64,000 nucleotides of DNA, from NCBI GenBank assembly GCA_903813345.2, contig CAIIXF020000008.1:28648005-28712004 (forward strand). The letters run 5' to 3'. Within the stretch, counting starts at the first letter, position 1, and each line of letters begins with the position of its first letter. Below, in pieces: positions 57,460 through 64,000 of this stretch. This DNA is from Owenia fusiformis. Taxonomy: Eukaryota; Annelida; Polychaeta; Sabellida; Oweniidae. The translations under genes were made by a program, and so were the position numbers. The notes beneath the pieces are model-generated. The model was given only the letters and a program-made list of their open reading frames with translations. It searched no databases and had not been told where the DNA came from.

Positions 57460-58020
57460 ATTTTGCCTTGTCGTAATTTCCAAGTGGCTGCAACTGAGAA
57501 GATGGCTAACACTAAGTCACAGTGTTAATATAGACTGTAAGGTATTGATTGCATATTTTTGGAATGTTTCAAAGCAATTTTATTCTTCGGAACGCTCATA
57601 AAACATATTTATGAAGACAAAATTGGATGGGGTTTATTAATTGTATGCACTCTAATGAGCTCGTTTTACCCCAAAATAATAATAGTTGACTAATGAACGA
57701 ATATTATATATAAAGAATTTTAAAAGTGTTAAACTAGGTCAATGCTGTGCTTTTCATAGAATCTGCTTGAAGAACGTAATATTTTTGCATTTGTTAGCAT
57801 TTGATATGGAGGGAGCAGCAAAGGGGCCATAATTCAAAAACAAGTTATCAATAGATTTGATATTTTCATGCACTAAGTAGATGGCGTCATCTCATTTTTG
57901 GTAATTTTCAGACAAGTACACTAGGAAGGTTCACTTACATGTATGTCTTTTGAACTGTAGTGTAGTTTTTGTTGTGCTCGGAAAATTTTAAGGAAGTCAT
58001 TCTTGATTTTAGGAGCAATA
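57460..58020. other. Spacer before module I, no gene
   Basis: AT-rich; nothing seen. Confidence 0.5.
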
Positions 58021-58205
58021 TTGGTCTTTCTGTGCCTTGTTTATGCCTTCAGTACGCCATGTGAGTGTCATTAATCGTATAAAATGGTGTTTGTTTTAAG
58101 GTACACTATTGTTTACTATTTGCCTTGTTTTTACTTTCAGTATGGCGTATGGGTGTCATTTTAAAGTACAATATTGTTTACTTTTTGCCTTGTTTTTGCT
58201 TTCAG
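58021..58205 (+). repeat. Repeated splice-acceptor region before module I
   Basis: A unit ending GTTTACTWTTTGCCTTGTTT then TTRCTTTCAGTATGGCGTA occurs at about 58092-58150 and 58158-58216. A more diverged copy (TGTGCCTTGTTTATGCCTTC then AGTACGCCATG) lies at about 58030-58062. Only the last copy leads into the open zinc-finger frame. Confidence 0.85.
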
Positions 58206-58674
58206 TATGGCGTACAAGTGTCATTTTTGTGGAGCAAACTTTGCGACGAATTTCAACAAGAAACGACATATAAGAAGTAGACATTTGGGGGATAATCCAT
58301 TTACTTGTCATCATTGTGAGAAAACATTCAAAAGAAAGGACAGCTTTATCGACCATGTGAAGAAGAGGCATACGTCCAATGATGAAACTGAGAAGTTCAT
58401 TTGCAGTAAATGTGAAAAACAGTTTATATGTAAACGTGCTTTGCGCAGACACGAACATATTCATATGGACACAAAGTATTATTGTGACATCTGTCAAAAA
58501 GAGGGCCTTCAACTCGAAGTTCCAAGATGGTATAAAACTAAAAGATATTTAGCTCAGCACAAAAGGCTCGCTCATAGATATACGTGTACTTCATTTGTTT
58601 GCCCAAATTGCGGTAAAGTATTCAAAAGAAACAAGAGTTTAAATTATCATATTAAACATAAACATCCTGGCTAA
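58206..58674 (+). CDS. C2H2 zinc-finger protein module I (five fingers)
   Basis: The acceptor is tttttgctttcag (AG at 58204-58205); one leading T, then ATG GCG TAC. From that ATG the protein is 155 residues. Fingers: CHFC, CHHC, CSKC, a long-looped fourth (CDIC...WYKTKRYLAQH) and CPNC ending YHIKHKHPG at TAA (58672). It is paralogous to module G by order, spacing and start. The 5-prime exon is not seen. AATAAA at 58721. Confidence 0.92.
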
Positions 58675-59654
58675 TTTCTGGGATTCCACTGGCAAATGTG
58701 TATTCACTTATATGTCATTAAATAAATACTAGTAATTAGTTTTTATTACGTTTTTATTACTTTAGATACATAAAAAGTGTACCTGTTATTAAATAAATGT
58801 TTTAATTTTTGATAACAATTAAAGAATGTGTTTCTTGGTGTTACAAAGTTGTTGATGCATTGATTGGTGGCCATTTATAATTTCAGTTCTGTCTTGTCCA
58901 TTTATGACAAGGCAGTGCCAAATAAAAACTAAATGCCCAGATTCCCAAAAAATACCACTTTGACAAATTCAAGAGCAACATTCAAGATTTTTTGTTCGCA
59001 TTTGATCCCGTGAATATTAGCCCTAGGATATATCTCACCGTGTCAGCATGCATGGGGATAGACAAATATACCCCATGTTTCACCCCCTTCTTGAAATAGA
59101 CTGTTTCTGCTTATAAAATGCACCCCTCCCCATTCGTTTTATCCCAGCAACGTCCCTATTATCCCAGAGATGTAATGCGTCGTTAACAAACGTTTGAGTA
59201 CAAAAATGATGATCACTTCTGATTGCACATGTAATCTTTTATTCAAAGATACGCATAAATACAACGATACAATCTGATTGATCGAGAATTATACAAGAAA
59301 CACAATGATATACCACAATATGAATATTGAAACGAGATAAAAAATAATTGCATGTCCATTTGAGATTTTGTACATTGATCTATTTTACATAATTGTCATG
59401 GATACATTGATAATATGAGATTACTGTTATTATGAGACTGGTGGTTATCACTGTTAATATTGATTATTACACATGAGCATAGTTTTCCTTTTTTCATTGG
59501 AGCCCATACTATATGAAAGGAAATATCCATCTGTGAACTGCTAACCGCATCATTGTAATAAATCACAAATGTTAAAGAGACACGGACGGTAGTATGTTAT
59601 AAGTCTTATTTGCGATTACTGAGTTCCAATATTTTGTTATGTTTTGCAGTTGGA
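58675..59654. other. Spacer, no gene
   Basis: Holds module I's AATAAA (58721) and, on the - strand, TTTATT at 59238-59243, a poly(A) signal for the leftward exon at 59655. Otherwise nothing. Confidence 0.5.
58721..58726 (+). promoter_or_regulatory. Poly(A) signal AATAAA for module I
   Basis: Canonical hexamer 47 bp after the stop. Confidence 0.6.
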
Positions 59655-59833
59655 TTATCCTTTCCCTTTTGACTTTGTTTCTTCTTTAGATTTACCTCCT
59701 TTTTCAGCTTTACTTTTATCTCCATTTTCATTACTTTTACCATCATTTTCTTTACTATAGCCTTTCTTTTCTTTTTTATTAGCTTTTCTCTGCGATTTTC
59801 GCCGCTGCTTTAAGTCTTCTTTACTCATTTTTT
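59655..59833 (-). CDS. Lysine-rich terminal exon, unknown protein
   Basis: On the - strand, acceptor atattggtttcag is followed by AAAAAATGAGTAAAGAAGAC. The frame (two leading bases, then AAA ATG) encodes MSKEDLKQRRKSQRKANKKE and on, with KSK(E/A)E repeats and a final KSKGKG before TAA at 59655. About a third of residues are Lys. A downstream AATAAA (- strand, 59243-59238) supports a 3-prime end. I recognise no family; a nuclear or disordered tail is a guess. Confidence 0.45.
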
Positions 59834-60572
59834 CTGAAACCAATATTACTTAATTATGAATTGTAGGAGACAGACAGAAAGTACAATTTTAATGTAGACC
59901 ATTATAATAGGCCCGTGTTAAAGGGCCGGCATCTTATCTACCCAATTTTTAATTTATCATGATAAATATGCACCAACATGAACATGCATCAACATTATGC
60001 TTTGCTAAAAATTGTTTTGTGAAATTATCACCGTTCATGTAGAAAATGCCTTTTTAGAATTGAAAACGATGAGTACAGGGTTGTACAACGTATGATTCAT
60101 TTTGAAACTTGCCATTTTGCTAAACTGAGCAAGCTATTTCTTTCCAAAAATAATGTTTGTACACACACCAGATCAACCCTCTATATTTTGATCTGAAAAG
60201 CCCATTCGATTGTAAAGACAGAATTTCATAAATGGCAGAATTTCAAAGACCTTTAAGTTGTATTATATCAAATAATTTTATTTTCACCATGTGTTATTGG
60301 CAAAAACTTTATAAGAATCATGTTGTTCTAAATGACGTGTCTAGCTATCAACAATTATGGAATAAAGTTCATCGTTTTTCTTTTTGTTTATCCATGTCCC
60401 ATCTTGACATGATTGGACGAAAGATAAAACCATACCCTCAAAGACTGGACTGAACTGCCGTTTTATATACTTAAGTATACTATTCCTTACTTGTATTTTT
60501 GTAGAAATTAGTAATTATGTTTATCCTATTGTCATTTGTTGATTTATCTTTAGGGCACGCGCCAATGCTTAC

Positions 60573-60690
60573 AGTTGGCGGATGCCTTCTTGGCGCAGCA
60601 AGGCTGTCCTGGGCATCGTTAGAAGTAGCATCATCAGAAGCGTTGTAACATAGCACCGGATGAGGACCAAATAAAACATTTGTATGAGCA
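60573..60690 (-). CDS. Candidate internal exon on the - strand, unknown protein
   Basis: Acceptor attatatttcag, then one leading base and AHTNVLFGPHPVLCYNASDD and on to RRHPPT|gtaagc, a good donor, in phase 0. GC is higher than around it. Its exit phase does not match the exon at 59833 (phase 1), so another exon would be needed between them, or they are separate. No domain recognised. Confidence 0.45.
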
Positions 60691-60707
60691 CTGAAATATA
60701 ATTTCAA

Positions 60708-61019
60708 AATTGAAGTATGTTAAAATACAGATTTACACCTCGACGACAATGTGCTTTTGACAAGTCTTAGCCCTGAGCTCGAATTACTTTGTAATTGTGC
60801 ATTTTACTAGGCTTGTACATGTGTTCGGATTACTTTGTTTGTGGAATGGACATTGTTCTTAAATTACTTTTATGTGAGTACTGGAGTAACAATCACTTTA
60901 ACATTTTTGTTTTTTGAGAATCACCAAAATTTACTTTTATCAAATCCAAGCCCATGACCTTACTAGTTTTCCTTCAGAATTTTCCTCTAAGCAAGTTTTT
61001 TAAATAACTGAAATATTTA
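60708..61019. other. Spacer, no gene
   Basis: AT-rich, nothing recognised. Confidence 0.45.
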
Positions 61020-62300
61020 GCATTGTGTCGGGAAGTTCATTGTTAAAGTTACAGATTTTGCCTACCATTTTTCATACATCCTTTGTCATGAAATCTACAG
61101 GGATATATCAGTATATGGTTACAGTTAATGATTTTGCCTATCCATGATGCAGCAGCTGTAAGGAAATCTATTTTTAAAGTAATAGATTTTGCCTACCTAC
61201 AATATTTGTTAGGAAACCCATTGTTGAGTTATAGTTTTTTGCCTACCTACAGCATTTGGGAAATCCATTGTTAACGTTAGATTTTGCCTACCATGTTGCA
61301 TACATTATTTGCCACGAAATCTATGTGATTACATGATTTAAGTTCATGATTTTGCCTACCTAAAATATTTGTCAGGAAGCCCATTGTTAAAATAGATGTT
61401 TGCCTACCTACAACATTTGTGAGGAAACCCATCCTAAAAGTTATCGGATGTTGACCCTTTGAAACGCCTATGGACTTGGAGACTGGATTTTATCTATCCC
61501 ACATCATTTGAGACTGAATGCCCTATCTTGTATGCGTACTTGTATCTACAACTATTTTTGAGGTTATGAGTATTGGCTATCAATTTCTAATTTTTTCTTC
61601 AACATGTATTGTAATGACTTCAGTATGAATGAAATATCCCTTGGTCTTCTGGTCTTGGATTGTGATATTGGTTCTTGAATGGTGGGGGAAAGGGGGTATT
61701 AGACATTGTTTCTTTTCAAGTTAGATCGTGGTTTTTGGCTATATGGGGTTTGTTTTTCTTGACTGGTATGCACTTAGAGTTTGCTTTTCTTGCTAAGTTC
61801 CATTACAACTTTTGGTCATTTCCCTTTGGCACTAGTGCTTATATCATGTATATATTTACCTATACCTATTCTATTTGTCATGAAACCCATTGTTGAACTT
61901 ATAGTATTTACCTTACTCCATTTGTCATGAAACTCATTGTAAAATTATAGATGTTGCCTACCTTAAGCATTTGTCATGAAACCCATTGTTTCTTGCTATT
62001 TTTAAAACCATTATTAAAATATATCTGTCACCACGTTTGCCTTCTACAACAGTAGTCATGAAACCCATTGCTTTTGCTTGCTAATTTTGAAACACCATTT
62101 GTTTTAAAATCTGTAGCTATACATAGTTAAAGATATATCGTTTGTCTACCTACACCACTTGTCATGATATTCATTGTTTTGCTTGCTAATTTTGATACAC
62201 CATTTGTTTTAAAATCTGTAGCTATACATAGCCTTGTTAAAGATATAACCTTTACCCACCCACACCATTTGCTTTAGCTTGCTAATCTTGATACACCATT
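61020..62300 (-). repeat. Degenerate tandem repeat of the cysteine-rich gene's 3-prime end
   Basis: A dozen or more imperfect units of about 45-90 bp, on the + strand TTTTGCCTACCTACA(A/C)CATT followed by TGTCATGAAACCCATTGTT and TAAAGTTATAGA. Read on the - strand the unit gives N-F-N-N-G-F-H-D-K-x-C-R-stop, close to the last residues of the gene at 62938. Clear units lie near 61170-61290, 61340-61430 and 61865-62000. A second sub-repeat (TTGCTTGCTAATTTTGATAC with ATTTGTTTTAAAATCTGTAG) occurs three times at 62070-62320. Confidence 0.8.
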
Positions 62301-62471
62301 TGTTTTAAAAGCTGTAGCTACCGCGTGACACGAAAAATGACACCCATCCCCATTATGTTTCATAACTTTTTTGTCTGAAGAAATTCTGACTTGTTTTCCG
62401 CACATTAAAACGTCACTCCAATTTGCAACTCTACAAGAAGTTTCAAAGGACTAGCTCACCTAGATGCACAT

Positions 62472-62774
62472 TTATGAGCGTTACAACATGTGTCGTCTAT
62501 TCCTTTGCTGGCACAACTTGATCTTACACAAAAAATGACACCCACCCTTTGTAGCATAATTTTGGAAATAATCTATAATGATTTTATCAACAAAAACTAC
62601 ATTATTTTGTGTTCAATTGAATGGACTTCATTTCCCTGAAAGTACAAGCCAAACTCATTAGTATTTACAAAGCTATGCTAAAAAAGTTTGGTTGCATTTT
62701 TGTGTAGGATCCATGTGTGTCTGCAAAGGAATGGATGGCATTTAGAGCAAATGTTGTAACGCTCATAAAAGTTG
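62472..62774. repeat. Imperfect foldback
   Basis: ATTTATGAGCGTTACAACAT with ATTCCTTTGC and TTACACAAAAAATG at the left pairs with TTTTTGTGTAGGATC, GCAAAGGAATGG and ATGTTGTAACGCTCATAAAA at the right. It separates the repeat array from the first cysteine-rich gene. Confidence 0.8.
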
Positions 62775-62937
62775 ACCCTCTTGAGCTACACTGGCTTTGG
62801 AGGTGCTTTCTCATTATGTCTACTTTAAATGTGTTAAAGGACAAGTCTATATGTCAATAGTCAAACATGTTATACAACATAAGATGTGTGTTATTTTTTG
62901 TGTCACCCTGTATATAAAAATAAGATATATCGTTTGC

Positions 62938-63201
62938 CTACCTACACCATTTATCATGAAATCTATGATTGAAGTTAAAAATTTTCCCTGGTTGGTCACA
63001 TGTAAAGTTGAGTAGATCCAGAGCTGGTTGCATTCCACATCCCACTTCATCTAGGAGATAACAAAGCTGCATCTCCATGAGGTTGCTAGGGCAGGGTTCA
63101 CAAGGGTTGCAGGGGCAATTGGGTGGAGGATCCGTGGGGCAGTTGTACAACCCAGAAACACCGGGGAGTATCATTACTCCCACTAAAAGCAGTATCGACA
63201 T
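62938..63201 (-). CDS. Small secreted cysteine-rich protein, copy 1
   Basis: ATG at 63201-63199 starts an 87-residue protein ending at TAG (62940-62938). Residues 1-17 (MSILLLVGVMILPGVSG) form a clear signal peptide. The mature part begins LYNCPTDPPPNCPCNPC and carries nine cysteines: a Cys/Pro-rich head with five, then QLC, GC, TC and a terminal WCR. The longer upstream open stretch is set aside because the signal peptide fixes the start. The paralogue 540 bp away has the same nine cysteines. No intron is needed. The sequence resembles no family I can name with confidence; an extracellular role is inferred from the signal peptide and disulphide-type spacing. Its last codons match the neighbouring tandem repeat. 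Confidence 0.85.
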   Translation of the reverse strand: MSILLLVGVMILPGVSGLYNCPTDPPPNCPCNPCEPCPSNLMEMQLCYLLDEVGCGMQPALDLLNFTCDQPGKIFNFNHRFHDKWCR

Positions 63202-63740
63202 TTTGTCTCGTTGTTGCACCTCTGATTGGAGGACTGAAACCAGAAGATAATATCCGTCAATTTTGCATGATGTGGAGTCTTCTGTGAGGGTATGGGGGTC
63301 GTAATAGGAGTGCAGGGGGGGGGGGTATTTTGGTAGGATGTAGTGGAGATTGTAGTCAGTGGGTTGTGGAATGCAATCCGCTCTGAACAGACAGCTGAAT
63401 TTTTGGGGTCCATTCTTTGTATTGGCTGAATTTCGAACCAATGATCCAATACTAGTGTGAACTTTGTGCGTAATGCATCATCTGATGTCCATGTACTATA
63501 TTGTTAGGGTTTACTTCCTCCAGTCCTCACGTTTCACAGTCGGATGTCCACATTGGATGATAAACCATATTAAAGCCTGATTTATGTTTGAGTATGGATC
63601 GGACATTTTGACACATTTTATGAATTTGTTAAATTTGCTAAACACAAACAAGTTTTAACACGAGGTCAGAAAGAGACTTCCTTTTGTCAAACTGTTTGAC
63701 AATGTTTGAAGGAAATATAAACCCGTTTTTCCATTCTGAC
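63202..63740. other. Intergenic region between the two cysteine-rich genes
   Basis: Contains the probable promoter of copy 1 and, on the + strand, a G-run near 63318. TTTGACAATG and TTTGTCAAACTGTTTGACAA motifs lie near 63687. No exon. Confidence 0.45.
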
Positions 63741-64000
63741 CTACCTACACCACTGCTTGTTGTATCTATGCTGTGACGGTGTCACGATTTGAGTCTTATA
63801 AGAGTTATCCACCGTGCAATTGAAATATGCAGCAAGTTTGATCAGAGCTTCTCGCATTCCACATCCCGGCGTGTCCATTATGTAACATAGTTGGGTTTCC
63901 ATCAAATTTTCTGGGCAGGGAGAGCAGGGGTCACAGGGGCAGTTTGGGGGTGGATCGTCGGGACATATGTAACCAGACACCCCGACACCAACACCAAGTG
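63741..64000 (-). CDS. Small secreted cysteine-rich protein, copy 2 (cut by window edge)
   Basis: The frame is open from the window edge to TAG at 63743-63741. The visible start LGVGVGVSG is the end of a signal peptide like that of copy 1; the start codon is outside the window. The mature part begins YICPDDPPPNCPCDPC and keeps the nine cysteines, METQLCYIMD against MEMQLCYLLD in copy 1, GCGM and the terminal WCR. It differs most in the region between the eighth and ninth cysteines, which is longer here. Tandem paralogue of copy 1. Confidence 0.85.
   Translation of the reverse strand, partial: LGVGVGVSGYICPDDPPPNCPCDPCSPCPENLMETQLCYIMDTPGCGMREALIKLAAYFNCTVDNSYKTQIVTPSQHRYNKQWCR

Noticed and set aside
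60232-60453. 73-codon open stretch on the + strand
   Set aside because: No signal peptide, domain or splice support.
62938-63441. Longer version (167 codons) of cysteine-rich copy 1
   Set aside because: The start at 63201 gives a clean signal peptide, while the upstream extension is not like a secreted protein start.

Overview
This is a eukaryotic, almost certainly animal, nuclear window. It is AT-rich, with coding sequence broken by GT-AG introns, AATAAA poly(A) signals, many DNA-transposon remnants, a LINE fragment and a tRNA-type SINE. Zinc-finger style, ATGGCGGAC-type first exons and repeat content suggest a marine invertebrate, most likely a lophotrochozoan such as a mollusc; that placement is inference. 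There are no prokaryotic features and no CRISPR array.

The backbone of the window is a series of C2H2 zinc-finger coding modules, all on the + strand. A is at 1803-3970 (6 fingers), B at 6726-7913 (5), C at 10370-12078 (about 8, with repeated linkers), E at 32205-34102 (7), F at 39942-43684 (an uncharacterised N-terminal module, then 7 fingers), G at 47381-47855 (5), H at 49900-50930 (7) and I at 58206-58674 (5). Module D (14071-14134 plus 21997-23581) sits in the same series but encodes a DDE-transposase-like protein instead of fingers, with one in-frame stop. Nearly every module begins right after a splice acceptor, ends in a stop codon and is followed by AATAAA, yet only module F has a credible start-codon exon. 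The entry phase is 1 for A, B, C and D and 2 for E, F, G, H, I and the main D exon. This fits either a cluster of partly seen tandem zinc-finger genes or one or two complex loci with alternative 3-prime zinc-finger exons (as in Drosophila lola); only transcripts can decide.

The spaces between modules are filled with mobile DNA. Elements with recognisable ends are a hAT-like MITE (8988-9615), a Transib-like element with CACGGTG ends and a 5-bp target duplication (16865-18124), a TA-flanked MITE (18631-19412), a decayed full-length Tc1-like element (19979-21614), a 933-bp element with an 8-bp duplication (28858-29790), an 848-bp element with a 9-bp duplication (30500-31347), a piggyBac-like MITE (56342-56701), a 2.2-kb long-inverted-repeat element (52671-54900), and several small foldbacks. 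A dispersed element at 35960-38400 carries a tandem satellite of about 130-bp units.

The right end changes character. On the - strand there are two lysine-rich or unassigned exons (59655-60690) and two tandem genes for small secreted proteins with nine conserved cysteines (62938-63201, and 63741 to the window edge). Beside them, 61020-62300 is a degenerate tandem repeat whose unit matches the last codons of those cysteine-rich genes.
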